11,123 nt of DNA from Clostridia bacterium. Its GTDB lineage: Bacteria > Bacillota > Clostridia > Oscillospirales > CAG-272. The notes beneath the pieces are model-generated. The model was not told the origin of the DNA, searched no databases, and was given only the letters and a program-made list of their open reading frames with translations. A program made the translations under genes and the position numbers. Numbering within the stretch: position 1 is the first letter of the stretch; each line of letters starts with the position of its first letter. The stretch is taken from positions 1 to 11,123 of the forward strand of contig JAGBXH010000285.1 of NCBI GenBank assembly GCA_017629395.1, written 5' to 3'. Positions 1 to 6,591 of the stretch are shown here, piece after piece.

Positions 1-1
1 C

Positions 2-292
2 CTTGAGTTCACCGAGATGGATGCAAACGCTATTGCATACGTAGAGGAAATCCAGCTCTTCAACAGCAAGGAAGAGGCTTACGCTTATGCAGGTGAGGAG
101 ATCCCCACCAAGGCTCCCGCTACCGAAGAGCCCACCACCGATGCTCCCGCAGGTGAAGTTACCACCGAAAAGACTGAAACCACTACCGAGGCTGAGAAGT
201 CCGAGGGTGGCTGCAAGTCCGCAGTTGCTATGTCCGTGGTTGCTTTCGTAGCAGTTGCTGCTGCTTGCGTAGCACTCAAGAAGAAGGACTGA
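2..292 (+). CDS. C-terminal end of a cell-surface protein with Thr/Glu/Pro linker and membrane anchor (5' truncated)
   Basis: The reading frame is open from the window edge, so only the last 96 residues are visible. Residues 1-30 look like the end of a folded domain (AYVEEIQLFNSKEEA), which resembles the last strand of carbohydrate-binding beta-sandwich domains in secreted Clostridia proteins, but this is weak. Residues about 35-68 are a low-complexity linker rich in Thr, Glu, Pro and Ala. Next come Gly-Gly-Cys (69-71), a hydrophobic helix (about 74-92) and a KKKD end. This order of linker, small-residue/Cys motif, membrane helix and basic tail fits a C-terminally anchored surface protein with the bulk outside the cell. 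No LPXTG sortase motif is present. Its catalytic or binding part lies upstream of the window. A strong terminator follows, so it is transcribed separately from the downstream operon. The ATG at 17 is internal and not the true start. Confidence 0.8.
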   Translation, partial: LEFTEMDANAIAYVEEIQLFNSKEEAYAYAGEEIPTKAPATEEPTTDAPAGEVTTEKTETTTEAEKSEGGCKSAVAMSVVAFVAVAAACVALKKKD

Positions 293-304
293 TTTGAGTT
301 GCCC

Positions 305-323
305 GAGTGATCCTTGATCACTC
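305..323. repeat. Perfect 8-bp inverted repeat with 3-base loop
   Basis: GAGTGATC (305-312) and GATCACTC (316-323) pair perfectly around the loop CTT, twelve bases after the stop codon of the surface-protein gene. No T tract follows, so it is not a terminator by itself. It may protect the 3' end of the mRNA, or be incidental. Confidence 0.55.
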
Positions 324-335
324 AGAAGGCATGCA

Positions 336-382
336 AGACCCGTACCATTTACGATATCATCGTTTGGTACGGGTCTGTTTTT
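336..382 (+). terminator. Strong intrinsic terminator after the surface-protein gene
   Basis: A 12-bp perfect stem, AGACCCGTACCA (336-347) with TGGTACGGGTCT (365-376), is followed by GTTTTT (377-382). The 17-base loop contains a further 5-bp stem (ACGAT 351-355 with ATCGT 359-363). GC-rich stem plus T tract is the classical Rho-independent form. It separates the surface-protein gene from the glycosidase operon. Confidence 0.92.
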
Positions 383-403
383 AAGGCCGTTTTTTGCCTT
401 TTT
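383..403 (+). terminator. Small second hairpin with T tail (possible backup terminator)
   Basis: AAGGC (383-387) pairs with GCCTT (396-400) around an eight-base T-rich loop, and more T follows. It is weak alone but lies directly behind the main terminator, as in tandem terminators. Confidence 0.4.
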
Positions 404-406
404 GTG

Positions 407-435
407 TTGATTTACTACCCGTAATCTGCTATAAT
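407..435 (+). promoter_or_regulatory. Sigma-A-type promoter of the glycosidase-xylose operon
   Basis: TTGATT (407-412) is a four-of-six match to the -35 box. After exactly 17 bases comes TATAAT (430-435), a perfect -10 box. Transcription would start near 441-443. It lies right after the terminators and before the first gene of the operon, which is where a promoter is expected. No other convincing promoter was found in the short gaps further down, so this one probably drives everything to xylB and beyond. Confidence 0.75.
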
Positions 436-442
436 AAATCAA
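407..442. promoter_or_regulatory. Candidate operator: 8-bp inverted repeat framing the promoter
   Basis: TTGATTTA (407-414) and TAAATCAA (435-442) are perfect reverse complements with centres 28 bp apart. One arm covers the -35 box and the other touches the -10 box and the likely start point. A dimeric or tetrameric regulator bound here would block the promoter. AT-rich sequence makes chance repeats likelier, and no regulator gene is in the window to assign it to. Confidence 0.3.
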
Positions 443-477
443 TGCAAAAAAGCAAAAAAATAAAAATGTACATATAC

Positions 478-484
478 GTGAGGA
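478..484 (+). promoter_or_regulatory. Ribosome binding site supporting a GTG start at 490
   Basis: GTGAGGA ends five bases before GTG 490. The in-frame ATG at 442 would sit at the predicted transcription start with no leader, so 490 is the better start for the transporter fragment. Confidence 0.5.
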
Positions 485-489
485 TACCC

Positions 490-813
490 GTGAAAAGCAA
501 AAAGATACTGACCTCCATGAAGCGCAGCAAGGCTCTCATGATCACCTGTTGGCTGATCTATATGATCGCGTACTTGACCAGAAACACCTATAACGCATCC
601 ATCGTTCACCTGACGGGAGAGGGGCTGCTGACTACCTCCCTGGCAGGACTTGTCAGCACCTGCTATTTCGTCAGCTACGGCTGCGGACACCTGATCAACG
701 GCTTTCTTGCCGACCGCACCCGTCCTGTCGTCATGCTGGGCGCTGCCATTCTGGCACTTGCCATCAGACCCTGGAAACGCTTTATTATGCAAATGGAGAC
801 TGAAAAACAATGA
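490..813 (+). pseudogene. Shortened MFS (OPA-like) transporter gene, apparent internal deletion
   Basis: The frame codes for 107 residues from GTG 490 (alternatives: ATG 442, 466 or 520). A basic N-terminus is followed by TM1 (about 15-29), a stretch with Arg31, Asn32 and Tyr34 like that of organophosphate:phosphate antiporter relatives, TM2 (about 50-70), the MFS loop signature GFLADRTRP (71-79) and the start of TM3 (80-92). It then passes directly into RPWKRF and a charged tail (93-107) and stops. MFS proteins have about 400-450 residues and 12 helices, so some 300 residues are missing. The tail looks like the natural cytoplasmic end of such a transporter, and the stop overlaps the next start as ATGA (810-813), so an in-frame internal deletion is more likely than simple truncation. 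It could instead be an assembly collapse. As it stands it cannot be a working transporter. The full gene would probably have imported the substrate for the downstream enzymes. Confidence 0.7.
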
Positions 814-3800
814 AAAAGAACAGAAAGCTTTACGCGGTATCCAACGCACACCTGGATACCCAATGGAACTGGACGATTCAGGACACTATACGCGATTGTG
901 TGAAAAACACCTTGGCGGATAACTTTGCACTGTTTGAAAAATATCCCCACTACCGCATGAATTTTGAGGGCGCGTTCCGCTACGCGCTGGCAAAGGAATA
1001 CTACCCCGATCTGTATGAAAAACTCAAGCAGTACGTAGCTGAGGGCAAATGGAACGTTTCGGGCAGCCAATGGGATGCCACCGACACCAACGTTCCCTCC
1101 TCCGAGGCATATATGCGCCAGATTTTGCTCGGAAACGGCTTCTTTGAACAAGAATTCGGCAAAAAAAGCTCGGATATCTTCCTTTCCGACTGCTTTGGCT
1201 TCCGCTATTCTCTGCCCTCCATCGCTTCGCACATGGGCTTGACATGCTTTTCCACCCAAAAGCTGCAATGGGGTGTTGGCACCCCCATCATCCACGAGGA
1301 CGGCAGCGTGACAAGACCCATGCCTGACAAGGATGCCGTGCGCATGGACCTTGGCAGATGGGTAGGACCGGACGGCAACAGCATCTTGGGCTCGTTTATC
1401 GGCAACGACTATACGCTGAAATTTGAAAAGGATCCCGAGCAGCGTCCTATTCACGACCGCAAGGAATACATAGACAAGATCGACCACAACGCCAAGTACG
1501 CAGGCACTCCCGCCCACATGATGTACTTTGGCACGGGTGACTACGGCGGCTCTGCCACCGACGAATCCGCACGCTACCTCAACGACGCCGTAGCACAAAA
1601 CGGTGACGACAAGGAATTTGAGGTCATTGCGGGCAGCACTGAGCAGATCTTCAACGATCTGACACCCGAGCAGATCGCTTCCCTGCCCGTCTACAGAGGT
1701 AATCTGCACATCCCGCACGGCTTTGGCACGCTGACCTCACACACCGTCAGCAAGCGTTGGAACAGAAAGTGCGAGCTGCTCGCTGACAGCGCAGAGCGCG
1801 CTGCCTCTATCGCCAAGTGGCTGGGCACGGGCAGATATCCCAAGGAGCGACTGGACTTTGCCTGGAAGCTGTTTTTGTGGCACCAGTTCCACGATGACCT
1901 GCCCGGCACCTCGATCCTGGACGCTTACAGATTCAGCTATAACGACTACGTCATTGCGCAGAACGTGCTTGCCGACGAGCTGACCGCTTCGATTGACGCC
2001 GCAGCCTCTGCGCTTAACACCAATACACCTGGACAGCCCGTAGTGGTATTTAACCCCGTGGCAGCCTCTCGTACCGACCTTGTTACCGCCCCCGTTCCCC
2101 AAGGTGCGCAGTTCGTGCGCGTATATACCGCGGACGGCAAAGAGGTCCCCTCGCAGATCTCGATTGTGGACGGTGAGCGCGTGGTGCGCTTTGCCCCCAC
2201 TGTAGCCCCCGTCAGCCTTACGGTATTCTCCGTGGTAGCATCCGACGCTCCCTGCGCCCTGCCCACGGAACTTTGCCTGACCGAAACAAGCCTTGAAAAC
2301 GGCAGATATAAGGTCACGATAGGCAATGACGGACATATCGCCTCCATTTTTGACAAGCAAAACGGCAGAGAGCTGCTCAGTGCCCCTGCCGCGCTTGCCA
2401 CAAGAGAGGATAATAACACGGTCTGGCCCTCCTGGGAGATCAAATACGATGACACCAAGCTGCCCTTTACTCCGGTAGGCGGCGAGGTCAGCATCAAGAT
2501 CGCCGAGCAGGGTGCTGCCACCGTAGCACTCAAGATCACGCACAAGCAGGGCGCGAGCTCCTTTGTGCAGACCGTGCGTCTGTGCGCGGGCGTTGACCGC
2601 GTAGACGTAGAAAACGAGGTTGATTGGAGAGAGAGAAAGACGCTTTTGTCGGCAGGCTTCCCCCTGACCGTTTCCAATCCCACCGCTACCTTTGATATCG
2701 GCCTTGGCGCAGAGACGCTGGGCAACACCGATTCCTACCCCTACTTCCAGCATTGCGTGCACCAATGGGCAGACATCTGCGAGCCCGACGGCTCGTTTGG
2801 CATTGCCATTCTCAACGATTGTAAATACGGCATGGAAAAGCCCACCGACGACGAGCTGCGCCTGACGCTGATCCACACCCCCCTCGGCCGCTTCAAGTAC
2901 ATCAGCGGACAGGACTGGCAGGATCACGGCAAAAACATCTTCAAATACGGCTTTACCTCGCACGCAGGCAACCGCGACGGTGTGGCAGTCGATGCCGAAT
3001 GCTTCAACAATCCCCTTTTCGCCTTTGCGGTTGACGCACATGACGGAAAGCAAAGCGAAATCAGCTTTGCAAGCATCAGCGACAACGAAGTGGCGATCCG
3101 CTGCATCAAAGAGGAACAAAAGGGCAATCGCCTTGTCGTGCGCGTGCAGGAAACGGCAGGCAGAGATCACAGTGGCGTCAAGCTGACGCTGGCGGCAGAT
3201 ATTCAACACGCCCTGGAAACCAACGGTTACGAAGAAGGCAACGGTGCGGTCGCATTCGATACCCACACGCTGACCTTTGATATGACGCCCTTCGCCGTTA
3301 AGACATTTGTCATTGAGATCGACAACGCACAGGCAGCCGACGACCTCGGCACACCCGTTGCGCTGGACTATAACAAGCGCATCACCACCTCGCGCTTTGA
3401 TTACACCGCAGGTGAATTCGGACAAGGTATCTCCATTCCCGAGGAACTGTTCGAGCAGACCCTTTACAGCGGCGGCTTGCGCTTTACGCTGGGCAACAAG
3501 GGCGAGAACAACGCCGTGCTTTGCGATGGACAGACCGTTTCCCTGCCCGCAGGGACCAAGCGTGTTGTGCTGCTGGCAGCTTCTCGCCGTGGTGACGTGA
3601 CTGTTAACTTCGGTGTTGGCAACAAGACCGTGTCCTGCAAGATCACCGATTTCTGCGAAAACATCGGTAATTGGGATCAGGTAGCGGCAGGCGACACAGC
3701 CTTTATCAAGCGAGATCCCGTAGCGATCAGCTATTCCCACACGCACGATGCAAACGGTGACCGCTTGTACAAGTTTGCCAATATCTTTGCATATACCCTT

Positions 3801-4601
3801 GAGATCGAGGGCGCAGACAGCATTACCCTGCCCGCAGGCGAGCAGATCGTGCTCTTGGCTGCTACCGCGATCACGGACGGTCAAAAGACCACCGTTCCCA
3901 CCGCACCTCTTTATGATTTTATCCCCGAAAACAATTCTCCCACCCATACCCTGACATCCGTGGACATGAACGGCTCGGGCGAGTATCACGAGGGCACCCT
4001 TGTGCGCGTGACCGCACCGCGCTGCAATCAGAACGGCATGTTTACAGGCTTTGGCGGCAACGCCGATATCATCTGGCAAGAGGATGTGCAGGCACTGGTG
4101 CGCATAGGCACAGAGGATGTTACCATTTATCCCATCTTCTCGGATCTCGGCAACAACGTCGCGCTGGGTAAACCCTGCCGCGCAAATCACAGCCGTGAAA
4201 ATCTCGGTGAATACCCCGAAAACGCGTTCAATGGCGACAGCAAGAGCAAGTGGGCAGGCATTGCCGAGACTGCTGATACCGAAACGGGTCATGCAGCATG
4301 GCTGGAGGTAGACCTTGGAGAGGTTACCCCCATCTATAAGTGGCTGGTGCAGCATTGCGGCGAATACGAGGATACAAGCGACAATACCGTTGACTATTTC
4401 CTGCAGTATAAGCAAACCGAGGACGGAGAATGGCTGACTGCCGACGAGGTATGGGGCAACCGCGATGATGTGACTCTGCGCGAATTTGCACCCGTACAAG
4501 CACGCTACGTGCGTCTGTATATCATCAGACCCACCCCTCACGCCGACAAAACCGCACGCGTCTACCAATTCCACGTGTACAGCGTGCCCGAGAAAAACTA
4601 A
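810..4601 (+). CDS. GH38 alpha-mannosidase-like protein with C-terminal discoidin/CBM32-like domain
   Basis: A protein of 1263 residues, likely removing alpha-linked mannose from oligosaccharides. The GH38 catalytic domain starts at once: the metal-binding HLD of HLDTQWNW (His14, Asp16), the nucleophile Asp127 in SDCFGF, and His361 in HQFHDDLPGT, which aligns with the fourth metal ligand of Golgi mannosidase II. The helical middle domain is about 290-385. Beta-sandwich domains follow, with the family's late LPAG...VVLLAAS and LPAG...IVLLAAT strands (about 910-1030). Residues about 1045-1112 resemble an InlB/Listeria-Bacteroides repeat (G-Y-x-x-G then F-x-G-F). Residues about 1115-1260 form an F5/8 type C (CBM32-like) domain. 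No signal peptide is visible, so it is probably cytoplasmic. Bacterial GH38 enzymes usually have 800-1050 residues; the C-terminal additions explain the excess. The start overlaps the preceding stop as ATGA, with GGAG at 795-798 upstream. Exact linkage specificity cannot be read from sequence. Confidence 0.9.
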   Translation: MKKNRKLYAVSNAHLDTQWNWTIQDTIRDCVKNTLADNFALFEKYPHYRMNFEGAFRYALAKEYYPDLYEKLKQYVAEGKWNVSGSQWDATDTNVPSSEAYMRQILLGNGFFEQEFGKKSSDIFLSDCFGFRYSLPSIASHMGLTCFSTQKLQWGVGTPIIHEDGSVTRPMPDKDAVRMDLGRWVGPDGNSILGSFIGNDYTLKFEKDPEQRPIHDRKEYIDKIDHNAKYAGTPAHMMYFGTGDYGGSATDESARYLNDAVAQNGDDKEFEVIAGSTEQIFNDLTPEQIASLPVYRGNLHIPHGFGTLTSHTVSKRWNRKCELLADSAERAASIAKWLGTGRYPKERLDFAWKLFLWHQFHDDLPGTSILDAYRFSYNDYVIAQNVLADELTASIDAAASALNTNTPGQPVVVFNPVAASRTDLVTAPVPQGAQFVRVYTADGKEVPSQISIVDGERVVRFAPTVAPVSLTVFSVVASDAPCALPTELCLTETSLENGRYKVTIGNDGHIASIFDKQNGRELLSAPAALATREDNNTVWPSWEIKYDDTKLPFTPVGGEVSIKIAEQGAATVALKITHKQGASSFVQTVRLCAGVDRVDVENEVDWRERKTLLSAGFPLTVSNPTATFDIGLGAETLGNTDSYPYFQHCVHQWADICEPDGSFGIAILNDCKYGMEKPTDDELRLTLIHTPLGRFKYISGQDWQDHGKNIFKYGFTSHAGNRDGVAVDAECFNNPLFAFAVDAHDGKQSEISFASISDNEVAIRCIKEEQKGNRLVVRVQETAGRDHSGVKLTLAADIQHALETNGYEEGNGAVAFDTHTLTFDMTPFAVKTFVIEIDNAQAADDLGTPVALDYNKRITTSRFDYTAGEFGQGISIPEELFEQTLYSGGLRFTLGNKGENNAVLCDGQTVSLPAGTKRVVLLAASRRGDVTVNFGVGNKTVSCKITDFCENIGNWDQVAAGDTAFIKRDPVAISYSHTHDANGDRLYKFANIFAYTLEIEGADSITLPAGEQIVLLAATAITDGQKTTVPTAPLYDFIPENNSPTHTLTSVDMNGSGEYHEGTLVRVTAPRCNQNGMFTGFGGNADIIWQEDVQALVRIGTEDVTIYPIFSDLGNNVALGKPCRANHSRENLGEYPENAFNGDSKSKWAGIAETADTETGHAAWLEVDLGEVTPIYKWLVQHCGEYEDTSDNTVDYFLQYKQTEDGEWLTADEVWGNRDDVTLREFAPVQARYVRLYIIRPTPHADKTARVYQFHVYSVPEKN

Positions 4602-4619
4602 GTAAGCAGGACAAAATAT

Positions 4620-6503
4620 ATGACTTTTCTGGAAAGAGCAAAAGCCTTGGTCGCCCAAATGACCTTGGAAGAAAAAATGTCTCAAATGAAATACAACGCC
4701 CCCGCCATCCCCCACCTGGGTGTTCCCGCCTATAACTGGTGGAATGAATGCCTGCACGGCGTGGCAAGATCGGGTGTGGCAACCGTATTTCCCCAAGCGA
4801 TCGGTATGGCTGCAAGCTTTGATACGGACATGATGTACCGCGTTGCAACCGCCATTTCGGACGAAGCAAGAGCCAAGCATAACGAGTTCAAAAAATTCGG
4901 CTACACCGATATCTACCAGGGCTTAACCTACTGGTCGCCCAATATCAACATCTTCCGCGATCCCCGCTGGGGACGCGGCCACGAGACCTACGGAGAAGAT
5001 CCCTATCTGACCGGCAGAATGGGCGTTTCCTTTATCAAGGGTTTACAGGGAGAGGGCAAGTACCGCAAGCTGGACGCAACCATCAAGCATCTGGCTGCGC
5101 ATAGCGGCCCCGAGGAGCTGCGCCACGGCTTTGACACCAAGGTCAGCGAGAAGGATCTGCGCGAAACCTATTTGTGGGCATTTAAGTATTGCATCGACCA
5201 CGCTGATCCCTCTGCCGTCATGGGCGCTTACAACCGCCTCAACGGTGAGCCCTGCTGTGCAAGCAAAACGCTGCTTATGGATATTCTGTACGGCGAATGG
5301 GGATTTGACGGCTACGTCGTTTCCGATTGCGGTGCGATCTGTGATATCCACCGCCACCACAAGGTGACAAACACCGACGCGGAAAGTGCTGCGCTTGCCG
5401 TTAATAACGGCTGCCAGCTCAACTGCGGCAGCGCATATCAATGGCTCAAAGATGCCTACGACCAAGGACTTGTATCCGAGGAAGTGATCACAGCTTCCGT
5501 GGAAAAGCTGTTTGAGGCACGCTATCGCCTTGGTATGTTTGACGACGACTGCGAATACGATCATATCCCCTACGACGTTGTGGATTGCGACGAACACCGC
5601 GCGCTCAATCGCAAAATGGCACAAAAGTGCATGGTACTGCTCAAAAACGACGGTATTTTGCCGCTGGATCAGAGTGTACGCACCATTGCCGTCATCGGTC
5701 CCAACGCAGACGAGCAAAGCGTATTGCTTGGCAACTACAACGGTACGCCTGCAAGATATTCCACGCTTTTGCGCGGCATTCAGGACGGCTTTGACGGCCG
5801 CGTGATCTACGCCCGCGGCTGCCACGTAACCAAGCCCGTGCAGGACAAGGACGGCGAGCACCCGCGCAACGAGGCACTCATTGCCGCAAGCAAGGCGGAC
5901 GTGGTCGTTATGATCATGGGCATCAATCCCACCATTGAGGGCGAGGAGGGTGACGCTTACAACGCCGCAAAGGGCGGTGACCGCATAGATCTCGAGCTGC
6001 CCGCGGTGCAAAGAGAGCTGATCGATGCAATCACAGCATTGGGCAAGCCCACCGTGTTCGTCAACGTCAGCGGCAGCTGCATCAACCTTGAACGTGAGGA
6101 CAAGAACTGCAACGCTGTGCTGCAATGCTTCTATCCCGGCGCGGAAGGCGGTAACGCACTTGCCGACATCCTGTTTGGCAAGGTATCCCCCAGCGCAAGA
6201 CTCCCTGTCAGCTTTTACAGATCCATCGACGATCTGCCCGCATTTGAAGATTACAGCATGCAAAACCGCACGTATAAATTCTTTGGCGGCAAGTGCGTAT
6301 ATGATTTCGGACACGGCTTGACTTACTCGGATATCAAGGAAACCTATATTGACCAAAACACGGTCGAGCTGTATAATGCAGGACCGTATGACACCGATTA
6401 TACGGTATTGAAATTTGATTACGAGCCGCACAAGTGCTTAAAGGCATTTACGTGTGTGCACATTCGCGCAAACGAGACGGTACGTGTGAGCTTATCCGAA
6501 TAA
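4620..6503 (+). CDS. GH3 beta-xylosidase-like glycosidase
   Basis: A 627-residue GH3 enzyme, likely releasing terminal beta-D-xylose (or alpha-L-arabinofuranose) from oligosaccharides. The N-terminal barrel carries the YNWWNECLHGVAR block (38-50) typical of the beta-xylosidase branch, RDPRWGRGHETYGEDP, KHLAAHSGPE (Lys156, His157) and the nucleophile Asp236 in YVVSDCGA. The second domain begins near VLLKNDGILPL, with the probable acid/base glutamate in IEGEEGD (Glu440 or Glu442), followed by GGDRIDLELP. YDFGHGLTY closes the core. The remaining segment, matching the fibronectin-III-like tail, ends at about the strand CVHIRANETVRVSLSE and is roughly 30 residues short of usual. No signal peptide, so probably cytoplasmic. 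It begins 18 bases after the mannosidase stop, with AGGA (4608-4611) eight bases before ATG, so it is in the same operon. With xylA and xylB downstream, xylose is the most likely product. Confidence 0.92.
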   Translation: MTFLERAKALVAQMTLEEKMSQMKYNAPAIPHLGVPAYNWWNECLHGVARSGVATVFPQAIGMAASFDTDMMYRVATAISDEARAKHNEFKKFGYTDIYQGLTYWSPNINIFRDPRWGRGHETYGEDPYLTGRMGVSFIKGLQGEGKYRKLDATIKHLAAHSGPEELRHGFDTKVSEKDLRETYLWAFKYCIDHADPSAVMGAYNRLNGEPCCASKTLLMDILYGEWGFDGYVVSDCGAICDIHRHHKVTNTDAESAALAVNNGCQLNCGSAYQWLKDAYDQGLVSEEVITASVEKLFEARYRLGMFDDDCEYDHIPYDVVDCDEHRALNRKMAQKCMVLLKNDGILPLDQSVRTIAVIGPNADEQSVLLGNYNGTPARYSTLLRGIQDGFDGRVIYARGCHVTKPVQDKDGEHPRNEALIAASKADVVVMIMGINPTIEGEEGDAYNAAKGGDRIDLELPAVQRELIDAITALGKPTVFVNVSGSCINLEREDKNCNAVLQCFYPGAEGGNALADILFGKVSPSARLPVSFYRSIDDLPAFEDYSMQNRTYKFFGGKCVYDFGHGLTYSDIKETYIDQNTVELYNAGPYDTDYTVLKFDYEPHKCLKAFTCVHIRANETVRVSLSE

Positions 6504-6591
6504 AGGAGATCCGTTTCCTCACAGCACGAAAAGCCGAAAACGAGTATGATCGGTAAACATTTTGAAATAAACAGATAAAAAAGGAGTGCAC
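6504..6591 (+). other. 88-base intra-operon spacer
   Basis: The spacer opens with an orphan Shine-Dalgarno-like AAAGGAG (6502-6508) that overlaps the GH3 stop and has no usable start at the right distance. The only ATG (6546) opens a ten-codon frame. The second half is AT-rich and ends in the real ribosome binding site of the next gene. No promoter with both boxes and no terminator hairpin was found, so transcription probably runs through. Confidence 0.5.
6581..6586 (+). promoter_or_regulatory. Ribosome binding site fixing the GH78-like start
   Basis: AAGGAG lies five bases before ATG 6592. The in-frame GTG at 6586 overlaps this site and so cannot be the start. Confidence 0.85.

Noticed and set aside
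394..489. Longer transporter start at ATG 394 or ATG 442
   Set aside because: Both lie at or before the predicted transcription start. The residues they add are low-complexity, derived from A-rich DNA and unlike MFS N-termini.
772..785. cre-like sequence TGGAAACGCTTTAT upstream of the GH38 start
   Set aside because: It matches the catabolite-repression consensus in 12 of 14 positions on the reverse strand, but it lies inside the transporter tail and encodes the Trp-Lys-Arg-Phe stretch, so a chance match is likely. It is far from the promoter.
758..788. Possible internal promoter before the GH38 gene (TTGCCA and TATTAT)
   Set aside because: The spacing is 19 bases and both boxes are imperfect. 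The predicted RNA start would fall on the ribosome binding site.
675..1718. Antisense open frame of 347 codons on the - strand
   Set aside because: It runs opposite the GH38 catalytic domain and the transporter fragment, has no ribosome binding site or recognisable domain, and is explained by codon bias on the + strand.
1737..4880. Antisense open frame of 1047 codons on the - strand
   Set aside because: Its codons are exact reverse complements of the codons of the GH38 and GH3 genes, which share one phase. It stays open because those genes avoid TTA, CTA and TCA codons; it ends where a TCA serine codon occurs (1737-1739). Its translation matches no known protein type, while the + strand frames carry complete catalytic motifs.
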